The notes below the pieces were generated by a model, which was given only the letters and a program-made list of their open reading frames with translations, searched no databases and was not told where the DNA came from. From positions 1 through 64,000 of the forward strand of contig DASXVJ010000003.1 of the NCBI GenBank assembly GCA_036504335.1: a stretch of 64,000 nt of DNA. Reading direction: 5' to 3'. The first letter of the stretch is position 1. The number at the start of each line of letters is the position of its first letter. Positions 26,730 to 34,411 of this stretch are shown one piece after another. The translations under genes were made by a program, and so were the position numbers. This DNA comes from Fen-183 sp036504335. GTDB lineage: Bacteria > Acidobacteriota > Thermoanaerobaculia > UBA5066.

Positions 26730-28432
26730 GCTTCGCCGACCTCCGCCCCGCCGTCTCGACGCTGGTCGCCCTCGTCCTGCTCTTCGTCGTCGCGGTCGTC
26801 ATCCGGCAGCTCGCGCGGGCCCGGCACGGCGCCGCCGAGCTCGAGCGCAAGAACCGCGAGCTCGCGACGCTCCGCGAGATCACGGCGGTCGTCTCGAGCG
26901 TCGCACCCGGCGAGACGATCTTCGCGCACGTCTTCGACGCGCTGAAGCGCGCCGTCCCGGTCCGGGCCCTGGCGGCCGTGTCGTTCGAGGAGGACCCGGA
27001 CGGGCAGGCGGTCGTCGCGTTCGGCGGCGACGTGACGATCGAGCGGCGTGCGTTCCTCGACTGGCTCTCCCTGCAGCGCGAGCTCGAGTCCCCGTTCCTC
27101 CCCTCGACTCCCCCGCCGCGCATCGCGCAGGGGCCGGCCCGCGAGCTCGCCCTGAACCCGCGCCTCGGCTACCAGGTGTTCCTGCCGCTCCAGACGCCGG
27201 CCCTCATTGCAGGCGTCCTCGTCGCCGAGTCGGACGACGCCGCGCTCGTGACTCCCCAGGTGCTCCAGGAGCTGAGCGTGTTCGCGGACCACCTCGCGCT
27301 CTCGCTCCAGGACCGGAATCTCCGGCGCCAGATGCAGGCCGTCAACGAAAGGCTCCAGGGCCGCGCGGAGATGCTCCAGCGCATCCTCGAGCTCTCGAAC
27401 GAGCTCAAGACGCACCTCACGCTCGAGCACCTCGTCCAGAGCATCGTCCAGGCCGTCCACCACAGCCTCGGGTACCGCACCGTCGCCCTGTCCCTCTACG
27501 ACCCGTCCGAGAACGCGTTCGAGCGCCGCGCGCAGATGGGCTTCGACGACGCGCTGCCGGGCGCGCCGCCGCGCCGCGTTCCGCGCGACGAGGTGGCCCG
27601 CTGGTTCGCCGAGCGCTACCGGATCTCGAAGTCCTACTTCGTGAGCCATCTCGACCGGCAGGTATCCGTGGACGACTCAGGCCGGATCGACCGGCGGCGC
27701 CGCGGAGCCGCGCCCGGCGCCTGGCATCCGAACGACCTTCTCTTCGTCCCGCTCACGGCGGGCGACCAGCTCGTCGGCGTCCTGCAGGTCGACCAGCCGC
27801 GCAGCGGCCTCGTGCCGCGCCTCGAAGACGTCCAGGCCCTCGAAATCTTCGCGAACCAGGCCGTCACGGCTCTCCAGTCGGCCCGCGCCTACGAGACGAC
27901 GCGCCAGATGTCCGTGCGCGACTCGCTGACGGAGGCCTTCAACCACCGGTACTTCCAGGAAACGCTCTCCCGCGAGCTCGCGCGGCACGAGCGCAGCGGC
28001 CAGCCGCTCGCGCTCGTCATGCTCGACATCGACGACTTCAAGAAGATCAACGACCGGTGGGGGCATCCGGTCGGGGACGTCGTCCTGCGCGGCCTCGTCG
28101 ACGAGATGACGAAGGGCGTCCGCGAGATGGACACCGTCGCCCGCTACGGCGGCGAAGAGTTCGCTCTCGTCTTCCCCGAAACGACGCCGGCGAAGGCCTG
28201 GGTCGTCGCGGACCGCCTCCGCAAGCGCGTCGCCTCGCGGCTCTTCGCGGCGCCGCACGTCGAACAGGCCCTCGCCGTCACGATCTCCCTCGGCCTCTCG
28301 ACGTACCCCGAGGACGGCTCGACGAAACGCCTTCTGATCGAGCGCGCGGACCAGGCCCTCTACCAGGCCAAGCGCAGCGGCAAGAACTGCCTCGTCACGG
28401 CGGCGTCACTCGCCGACCTCAAGACGCTGTAG
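26726..28432 (+). CDS. Membrane-anchored GAF-GGDEF diguanylate cyclase
   Basis: A 568-residue protein with one N-terminal transmembrane helix (LVALVLLFVVAVVI), a GAF-like domain (about 50-190), a coiled-coil linker, a second GAF domain (about 230-390) and a C-terminal GGDEF domain. The active site reads YGGEEF near residue 473, a functional variant, with DIDDFKKIND upstream. It should make cyclic di-GMP. The ATG overlaps the DUF4388 gene stop. Its 3' end overlaps the convergent mpg gene by 27 bases. Confidence 0.9.
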   Translation: MSFADLRPAVSTLVALVLLFVVAVVIRQLARARHGAAELERKNRELATLREITAVVSSVAPGETIFAHVFDALKRAVPVRALAAVSFEEDPDGQAVVAFGGDVTIERRAFLDWLSLQRELESPFLPSTPPPRIAQGPARELALNPRLGYQVFLPLQTPALIAGVLVAESDDAALVTPQVLQELSVFADHLALSLQDRNLRRQMQAVNERLQGRAEMLQRILELSNELKTHLTLEHLVQSIVQAVHHSLGYRTVALSLYDPSENAFERRAQMGFDDALPGAPPRRVPRDEVARWFAERYRISKSYFVSHLDRQVSVDDSGRIDRRRRGAAPGAWHPNDLLFVPLTAGDQLVGVLQVDQPRSGLVPRLEDVQALEIFANQAVTALQSARAYETTRQMSVRDSLTEAFNHRYFQETLSRELARHERSGQPLALVMLDIDDFKKINDRWGHPVGDVVLRGLVDEMTKGVREMDTVARYGGEEFALVFPETTPAKAWVVADRLRKRVASRLFAAPHVEQALAVTISLGLSTYPEDGSTKRLLIERADQALYQAKRSGKNCLVTAASLADLKTL

Positions 28433-29023
28433 GGCCTTCGGGCGCGTGACGGCCGGGCACCCCGCGACCGCGAAGCGCAGCGGCCACGCGGCGGCGTCGC
28501 CGGCGTAGTCCACCCCGACGCGCGGCCCGGCGACCACGTCGAACCGCCGCCGCGGCCCGCGCGACAGGACGAGCTCGGGGCCGGAGAGAGACGCCCCGGA
28601 CAGCGCGGTCGTCACGCCGAGATACGCGCACAGCTTCGCGGGACCGGAGGCGTCCCTCCCCCTCTTCACTTTCAAAGAAATCTTCTCTTCATCTTCCGGT
28701 ATCCCCGCCCTCAGCAGAACCGCCTCGGGCACCCCCTCTTCCTGCGTCACGACGTTCAGGCAGTAGTGCATGCCGTAGACGAAGTAGACGTACGCGTGGC
28801 CGCCCTCGCCCCACATCGGCGCGACGCGCGGCGTCCTGCGGCCGCCCCAGGTGTGGGCGGCGCGGTCCTTCACGCCCAGGTAGGCCTCGGTCTCGACGAG
28901 GATCACGGAGCGCGCGCTTCCGTCCGGAAACCGCCGCGTGAGGCGGCAGCCGAGGAGGGCGCGTGCGACTTCGGCGGTGTCCTTCCCGTAGAACCTCTTC
29001 GGGAGCGGCGTCGGCGTGGCCAT
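28406..29023 (-). CDS. mpg: 3-methyladenine DNA glycosylase (AAG/MPG family)
   Basis: A 205-residue base-excision glycosylase. It has FYGKDTAEVARALLGCRL, the catalytic ETEAYLG, the HTWGG region, GEGGHAYVYFVYGMHYCLNVV and the GPAKLCAYLGV loop. Length fits the bacterial family. The ATG at 29023 avoids overlap with the divergent epimerase; an ATG at 29041 would add six residues. An AT-rich motif copy at 28659-28699 encodes EEKISLKVKR just before the GPAKLC loop, where other members have few extra residues. Confidence 0.9.
   Translation of the reverse strand: MATPTPLPKRFYGKDTAEVARALLGCRLTRRFPDGSARSVILVETEAYLGVKDRAAHTWGGRRTPRVAPMWGEGGHAYVYFVYGMHYCLNVVTQEEGVPEAVLLRAGIPEDEEKISLKVKRGRDASGPAKLCAYLGVTTALSGASLSGPELVLSRGPRRRFDVVAGPRVGVDYAGDAAAWPLRFAVAGCPAVTRPKALQRLEVGE
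28659..28699. repeat. Single AT-rich motif copy in mpg
   Basis: TCACTTTCAAAGAAATCTTC (28666-28685) differs from the consensus at one position and has pyrimidine-rich flanks on both sides. I found no clear inverted partner nearby. Confidence 0.7.
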
Positions 29024-29039
29024 TGCTATGCTCGTCGAC

Positions 29040-29981
29040 ATGATGCCCGAGACGCGCTCCGTCCTCGTCACCGGCGGCGCCGGATTCATCGGCTCGCACC
29101 TCGCCGACGCCTTCCTCGAGGCGGGATCCCGCGTCACGATCCTCGACGACCTTTCGACCGGCGTCCTCGAGCGTGTACCCGCGAAGGCCCGCTTCGTGGA
29201 AGGAGACCTCCGGACGTTCGACGTCGAGGCCCTGCTCCGCGTCGAGAAGGTCGACACGATTCTCCACCACGCCGCGCAGATCGACGTCCGCAAGTCCGTC
29301 GAGGACCCCGTCTTCGACGCGGAGGTGAACGTCATCGGGACGATCCGCCTCGCCCGGGCCGCGCTGGCCTCCGGCGCGACGCAGATCGTCTTCGCCTCGA
29401 GCGGCGGCGCCATCTACGGCGACCCCGAGGGCTTCGCCGCCGACGAGAAGCACGCGACGAACCCCGTCTCGCCCTACGGCGTCGCGAAACTCGCCGGCGA
29501 AAAGTACCTGTTCGGCCTCGCCCACGGCTCCCCCCTCGTCGTCACGGCGCTCCGCTACGCGAACGTGTACGGCCCGCGCCAGGACGGGCGAGGCGAGGCG
29601 GGCGTCGTCGGGATCTGGATGGCGCGCCTTCTCGAGCACCAGCCGTGCGTCGTCTACGGCGACGGGCTGAACTCCCGGGACTTCGTCTACGTCGGCGACG
29701 TCGTCGCCGCGAACCGCGCGGCCGCGGAGCGCCGGCTCGGCGGCGTCTTCAACGTCGGGACCGGCGTCGAGACGACCGTGAACGCGCTCTGGGACGAGGT
29801 CGCGCGCGCCTGCGGGTCGCCCGCGAAGGCCGCGCACGAGGCCGCCAAGCCCGGCGAGCAGCGGCGCAGCGTCCTCGACGTCGCGAAGGGCCGCGCCGCG
29901 CTCGGCCTCGGCGCGCCCGTCAGCCTTTCGGAGGGGCTCCGCCGGACGGCGGCGTGGTTCCGGGAGCGCCCGAAGTCCTGA
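29040..29981 (+). CDS. NAD-dependent sugar epimerase/dehydratase (GalE-like)
   Basis: A 313-residue extended short-chain dehydrogenase with VLVTGGAGFIGSHL and the catalytic Ser plus YGVAK (Tyr and Lys). The wording (HHAAQIDVRKSVEDP, SSGGAIYGDPEG) is that of UDP-glucose 4-epimerase or a close relative; the substrate cannot be told. I chose the ATG at 29040; 29043 is equally possible. The 3' end overlaps the convergent phosphatase gene by about 60 bases. Confidence 0.85.
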   Translation: MMPETRSVLVTGGAGFIGSHLADAFLEAGSRVTILDDLSTGVLERVPAKARFVEGDLRTFDVEALLRVEKVDTILHHAAQIDVRKSVEDPVFDAEVNVIGTIRLARAALASGATQIVFASSGGAIYGDPEGFAADEKHATNPVSPYGVAKLAGEKYLFGLAHGSPLVVTALRYANVYGPRQDGRGEAGVVGIWMARLLEHQPCVVYGDGLNSRDFVYVGDVVAANRAAAERRLGGVFNVGTGVETTVNALWDEVARACGSPAKAAHEAAKPGEQRRSVLDVAKGRAALGLGAPVSLSEGLRRTAAWFRERPKS

Positions 29982-31194
29982 CCCGATGCTCGCCCGAGCC
30001 TTTCGGGCCGCGCTTGATCACGACCACGGTCACGTCGTCCTCCGGCGCCGCACCGCCGCGCCAGGACTTCACCGCGTTCGTGATGCGGTGGGCGATCTCG
30101 CGGGCCGGGAGGCGCCGGGCCTCGGAGACGAGCCGCTTGAGCCGCGAAGCCCCGTACTCGCGGCCCTTCGCGTCGTGGGCCTCGACGACGCCGTCCGTGT
30201 AGAGGACGACGACGTCCCCCGGCTCCAGGTGCGTCGCGCGCCGCCCGTAGACGGCGTCCGGCATCGGGCCGAGGACCATGCCGGTCGACGGCATCTCGGA
30301 GAAGCCGCCGGTCGCCCCGTGTAGATGGAGCGGCGACGGGTGGCCCGCGTTCACGTAGACGACGTCGCCGTTCGCGTCGAACTCCCCGTAGAAGAGCGAC
30401 ACGAACTTCGTCGTGAGGCGGCTCTTCGAGAAGATCTTGTTCAGCCGCTCGATCGTCCGCGCGATCTTGATGTCGTTGCTGACTCCCATGCGCAGTCCGA
30501 CGTAGATGTCGCGCACGAGGAGCGCCGCGAGGAGGCCGTGCCCCGAGGCGTCGGCGATCGCCACGCCGAGGCTCTCCGAGAGCGGGATGAAGTCGTAGAA
30601 ATCGCCGCCCACGAGCTCGGCCGGGCTCGAGATCCCGAAAATGTCGAAGTCCCCGACCTGCGGAAGGTGGCGCGGCAGGATCGACATCTGGATGCGGCGC
30701 GCGTCCTGCAGAAGGCCCTCGAGGTGGCCCGTCCGGACCTTGGAGTCGAGAACCGTGCGGATGATGCCGAGGGCGAGGAGGAGGTCCTCTTCCTTCACGC
30801 GCGGGTGCACGTCGAACGAGAGGATGTAGCGCTCCTCGCCGAACGAGACGGCCGCGAAGCGCGTGACGCCCAGCCTCTGCTCGAACTCGGCGTCGACGGA
30901 CGGATCGCTGCGGTCCATCAGGACGATGCCGTCCTCCACGGCGCGCACGATCGGGCCGTAGCTCGCGGGCACGGCGAGGCCGGCCGGCGTCTTCTTCGAG
31001 CGGCCGAAGCCGCGCTCGAGCATGTAGACGTTGTCCTCGCGGAGGTAGAGCCGGCCGCCGAGGATGCCGAGCTCGTTGCGGAAGTTGTGGACGATGCCTT
31101 CGGCGACGCGGAGGATCGTGAGCGAGACGTTTCCAGTGCCTTCGATCGCCTCGAGAGTTTTTTCGACGTTGCGGAGGAGAGCGCGGTAATCCAT
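29920..31194 (-). CDS. SpoIIE/RsbU-type PP2C phosphatase
   Basis: A 424-residue cytoplasmic protein with an N-terminal sensory, GAF-like domain and a C-terminal SpoIIE-type PP2C domain. Metal-binding and core motifs are visible: ISSPAELVGGDFYDF, IADASGHGLLAALL, LYTDGVVEAHD and EDDVTVVVI. Such proteins usually dephosphorylate an anti-sigma-factor antagonist. No antagonist or anti-sigma gene is adjacent, so the target is unknown. ATG 31194 is chosen as the start of the compact first domain. Confidence 0.85.
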   Translation of the reverse strand: MDYRALLRNVEKTLEAIEGTGNVSLTILRVAEGIVHNFRNELGILGGRLYLREDNVYMLERGFGRSKKTPAGLAVPASYGPIVRAVEDGIVLMDRSDPSVDAEFEQRLGVTRFAAVSFGEERYILSFDVHPRVKEEDLLLALGIIRTVLDSKVRTGHLEGLLQDARRIQMSILPRHLPQVGDFDIFGISSPAELVGGDFYDFIPLSESLGVAIADASGHGLLAALLVRDIYVGLRMGVSNDIKIARTIERLNKIFSKSRLTTKFVSLFYGEFDANGDVVYVNAGHPSPLHLHGATGGFSEMPSTGMVLGPMPDAVYGRRATHLEPGDVVVLYTDGVVEAHDAKGREYGASRLKRLVSEARRLPAREIAHRITNAVKSWRGGAAPEDDVTVVVIKRGPKGSGEHRVRTSGAPGTTPPSGGAPPKG

Positions 31195-31237
31195 GTTCAG
31201 GTCCGAGTGTAAGGCCTCGTCGCGATATCGTCGGGAC

Positions 31238-32863
31238 ATGGACACTCTCACCCGCCGCCAGCTCGTCGCCGCATCCGTCGCTTCCGGAATCGCCGCCGCC
31301 ACGCGCCCGATCGCCGCCGCGGGAACCGCGTCCGCCGCGCCCGCCGCGGAGCGCCCGTTCGCGCTGGACGAGACGACGATCGCGGACCTCCAGGCCGGCA
31401 TGACGTCCGGGAAGTGGACGGCCCGCTCGATCACGGAGGCGTACCTCGCGCGGATCGCCGCCGTCGACGCCGGCGGCCCGGCGCTCCGAAGCGTTCTGGA
31501 GAAGAATCCCGACGCCCTCGCGATCGCCGACGCGCTCGACCGTGAGCGAAAGGAGAAGGGCCCGCGCGGGCCGCTGCACGGCATCCCGGTCCTCGTGAAG
31601 GACAACATCGACACGGCGGACCGCATGGCGACGACGGCCGGTTCGCTCGCGCTCGTCGGCGCCAAGCCGCCCGCGGACGCCTTCGTCGTGCGGCGGCTGC
31701 GCGAGGCCGGCGCCGTCCTCCTCGGCAAGACGAACCTCTCCGAGTGGGCCAACATCCGGTCGAGCACCTCGACGAGCGGCTGGTCCGGCCGCGGGGGCCT
31801 CACGAGGAACCCGTACGTTCTCGACCGCAACCCGTGCGGGTCATCCTCCGGCTCGGGCGTCGCCGTGGCCGCGAACCTCTGCGCCGCCGCCGTCGGGACC
31901 GAAACGGACGGCTCGATCGTGAGCCCGTCGTCGGCGAACGGAATCGTGGGAATCAAACCCACGGTGGGCCTCGTCAGCCGTTCCGGGATCATTCCGATCT
32001 CGCACTCGCAGGACACGGCGGGCCCGATGGCGCGCACGGTGCGCGACGCCGCGCTTCTCCTCGGCGCTCTCGCGGGCGCCGACGCGGAAGATGCGGCAAC
32101 CGGCGCCGGCGAGCGCCGGGCCAGGCCGGACTACACCGCGTTCCTCGACCGGGCCGGCCTCGCGGGCGCGCGCATCGGCGTCGTGCGCGGCCTCTTCGGG
32201 TTCCTGGACCGCGTGGACGCCGTCATGGCGGAGGCGCTCGCGGCGCTCAAGAGCGGCGGCGCCGAGCTCGTCGATCCCGTCGAGCTCACTTCCGCCGCGA
32301 AGATCGGCGAGCCGGAGGGCACCGTCCTGCACTACGAGTTCAAGGCCGGCCTGAACGCATACCTCGCCCGCCTCGGGCCCGGCGCGCCCGTGAAGACGCT
32401 GAAGGACGTCATCGCGTTCAACGAGAAGCACGCGAAGCAGGAGATGCCGTACTTCGGGCAGGAAACGTTCCTCAAGGCCGAGGCGAGAGGGCCGCTCACG
32501 TCGTTCGAATATCTCGAGGCGCTCGCGAAGTCCCGCCGGCTCGCGCGCACCGAGGGGATCGACGCGACGATGGACCGTCACAAGCTCGACGCGCTCGTCG
32601 CGCCGACGCTCGGCCCCGCGTGCGTGACCGACCTCGTGAACGGGGACCGCTGGCTGGGCGACGCCTCGACGGCCCCTGCCGTCGCGGGCTACCCGCACGT
32701 CACGGTGCCGGCCGGCTTCGTCTTCGGCCTCCCGGTCGGCCTCTCGTTCTTCGGGAGGGCGTGGAGCGAGGGGGCTCTCCTGAAGCTCGCCTACGCGTTC
32801 GAGCAGGCGACGAGAGCGCGGAGGACGCCCCGGTTCCTGCCGACCGCTGACCTCAGGAGCTGA
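31238..32863 (+). CDS. Tat-exported amidase-signature hydrolase
   Basis: A 541-residue amidase. The N-terminus (TRRQLVAASVASGIAAAT) looks like a Tat signal, so it probably acts in the periplasm. The Ser-cisSer-Lys site is present: Lys121 in VLVKDNIDT, then GSSSGSGVAVAANL and the Ser in SPSSANGIVGIKPTVG. Family members hydrolyse diverse amides, so the substrate is open. ATG 31238 directly precedes the signal. The stop codon abuts the dacB stop on the other strand with no gap. Confidence 0.88.
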   Translation: MDTLTRRQLVAASVASGIAAATRPIAAAGTASAAPAAERPFALDETTIADLQAGMTSGKWTARSITEAYLARIAAVDAGGPALRSVLEKNPDALAIADALDRERKEKGPRGPLHGIPVLVKDNIDTADRMATTAGSLALVGAKPPADAFVVRRLREAGAVLLGKTNLSEWANIRSSTSTSGWSGRGGLTRNPYVLDRNPCGSSSGSGVAVAANLCAAAVGTETDGSIVSPSSANGIVGIKPTVGLVSRSGIIPISHSQDTAGPMARTVRDAALLLGALAGADAEDAATGAGERRARPDYTAFLDRAGLAGARIGVVRGLFGFLDRVDAVMAEALAALKSGGAELVDPVELTSAAKIGEPEGTVLHYEFKAGLNAYLARLGPGAPVKTLKDVIAFNEKHAKQEMPYFGQETFLKAEARGPLTSFEYLEALAKSRRLARTEGIDATMDRHKLDALVAPTLGPACVTDLVNGDRWLGDASTAPAVAGYPHVTVPAGFVFGLPVGLSFFGRAWSEGALLKLAYAFEQATRARRTPRFLPTADLRS

Positions 32864-34351
32864 TCAGCCCCGCCTGGCCAGTTCCTGCAGGAACTGGTCC
32901 TGGTACGCGTGGCCGCGGCGGTCGGAGACGCCGCCGTTAAGGAGGATGGCAAAGACGTAGGTCTGGCCGCTCTGCGCGGTGAGGTAGCCGCAGAGCGTCG
33001 AGACGCCCGAGACGTTGCCCGTCTTCGCGAAGACCTTCCCGCGCGTCGCCTCGGTCTGGAGGCGGTGGCGGAGCGTGCCGTCGGGCTCGCCAGACACGGC
33101 CAGCGTCGGCTTGAACTCCTCGAAGTGGCTCCACTTCGTCGCGAGGGCCTGCAGGAAGTCGCCGTAGGCGCCCGCGCTCGCCCTGTTCGTGTGCGCGCGC
33201 CCGGAGCCGTCCGCGAGGTCGTAGCGCTGCGGGTCCAGACCGAGCGAGGCGAGGAAGGCCCGGACCTCGGCGCGGCCGTTCTCCCACGAGCCCTTCCCGC
33301 GCGTCTCGGCGCCGAGGGTCTTGAGGATCTGCTCGGCGAAGAAGGACTGCGAGCGCTTGTTGCAGACCGCGAGGACGGGGAGGATCGGCGTCTCGTGCGT
33401 GTGGAGCAGGACGTGGGGCCCGGGCCGCGCCGGCTCCGTCCGGACCGTCGGCGGAGCCGAGAGCTGGATCCCGCCCTCCCGCAGGACCTGCGCGAGCGCG
33501 CTCGCGAAGTAGAGCGGCGGATCCGGCACCGTCACGTCGCCCGTCCACGTCCGGTTCTTTCCGACGGCGCCGGCGGCGACGACCGTGTGGCTGCCGGCCT
33601 CGCGCCGGACGCCGACGTACGTGCGGCGCTGCGCCGTGACGACCTGGGAGATGAGGTTCAGGAGCGGCGGTCCGAGCGGGTCGAAGCCGAGGATCGCGGG
33701 CGCGCCGGGACGCACGCCGCCCGAGGCGCGCACGAGGACGACGTTGTCGTTGTACGAGAGCGCCGAGACGGGCGCCTGGTACCAGCGCGCCTCCTGCTCG
33801 GCGGGCCAGTCCGGGTGCACCTGCGTGTCGTCGAAGAACGACACGTCGAGGACGAGGCCTTCCTTCACGTCGCGCAGTCCGCGCTTGACCAGGGACTGCG
33901 CCCAGGGACGGAAGACGGCGAGCGGGTCGTCGTCGTACCAGCGGCCGGAGAGTCCGGGGTCTCCGCCGCCCACCACGACGAGGTGGCCCGGAAGGGAGCC
34001 GTCGACGCCGATCTCGGCGTCGCGATAGAGCCGCGTCCTGAACCGGTAGGCCGGGCCGAGCCGGTCGAGCGCCGCGGCGGTCGTGAAGACCTTCGTCGTG
34101 GACGCGAGGATGAGCGGACGGTCGGCGTTGAAGGCCACGAGGGGCTTCGACTCGCCGACCCGCGCGACGAAGATGCCCGCTTCCGAGCGCCGCACGGGCG
34201 GGCGCTTCGCGATCGCGAGGAGGCGTTGCTCGAGCGTCGCGGGCGCGGCCGGGACGGCCTTCTTTTTTGCGGCCGCCGCGGCCGGGGGCGCCATGCCGGC
34301 GACGACGGCCGCCAGAATGCACACGATCCGCCCGGGGACGAGACGCCTCAT
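32864..34351 (-). CDS. D-alanyl-D-alanine carboxypeptidase / PBP4 family (DacB-like)
   Basis: A 495-residue secreted peptidoglycan peptidase. Signal peptide residues about 7-27 (GRIVCILAAVVAGMAPPAAAA). The SxxK motif is STTK in LILASTTKVFTTAAALD, and KTG is in VFAKTGNVSG. At the SxN position, in NKRSQSFFAEQ, the third residue is Ser instead of Asn, an unusual change in the second catalytic motif. Domain insertion between SxxK and SxN fits PBP4. The -10 TAAAAT lies six bases before the ATG. Confidence 0.85.
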   Translation of the reverse strand: MRRLVPGRIVCILAAVVAGMAPPAAAAAKKKAVPAAPATLEQRLLAIAKRPPVRRSEAGIFVARVGESKPLVAFNADRPLILASTTKVFTTAAALDRLGPAYRFRTRLYRDAEIGVDGSLPGHLVVVGGGDPGLSGRWYDDDPLAVFRPWAQSLVKRGLRDVKEGLVLDVSFFDDTQVHPDWPAEQEARWYQAPVSALSYNDNVVLVRASGGVRPGAPAILGFDPLGPPLLNLISQVVTAQRRTYVGVRREAGSHTVVAAGAVGKNRTWTGDVTVPDPPLYFASALAQVLREGGIQLSAPPTVRTEPARPGPHVLLHTHETPILPVLAVCNKRSQSFFAEQILKTLGAETRGKGSWENGRAEVRAFLASLGLDPQRYDLADGSGRAHTNRASAGAYGDFLQALATKWSHFEEFKPTLAVSGEPDGTLRHRLQTEATRGKVFAKTGNVSGVSTLCGYLTAQSGQTYVFAILLNGGVSDRRGHAYQDQFLQELARRG

Positions 34352-34357
34352 GTGCTG

Positions 34358-34363
34358 ATTTTA
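34358..34363 (-). promoter_or_regulatory. -10 element (TAAAAT) six bases before dacB start
   Basis: On the minus strand TAAAAT is followed by six bases and then the ATG. This predicts a leaderless or nearly leaderless transcript. Confidence 0.55.
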
Positions 34364-34400
34364 GCCGCTTTCGGCGCGCACAGGAAGTCTCTTGCGCCGC

Positions 34401-34406
34401 TACAAT
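34401..34406 (+). promoter_or_regulatory. -10 element (TACAAT) five bases before helicase start
   Basis: TACAAT is followed by five bases and the GTG at 34412. It is divergent from the dacB promoter. No ribosome site fits in the gap. Confidence 0.55.
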
Positions 34407-34411
34407 CGCGC

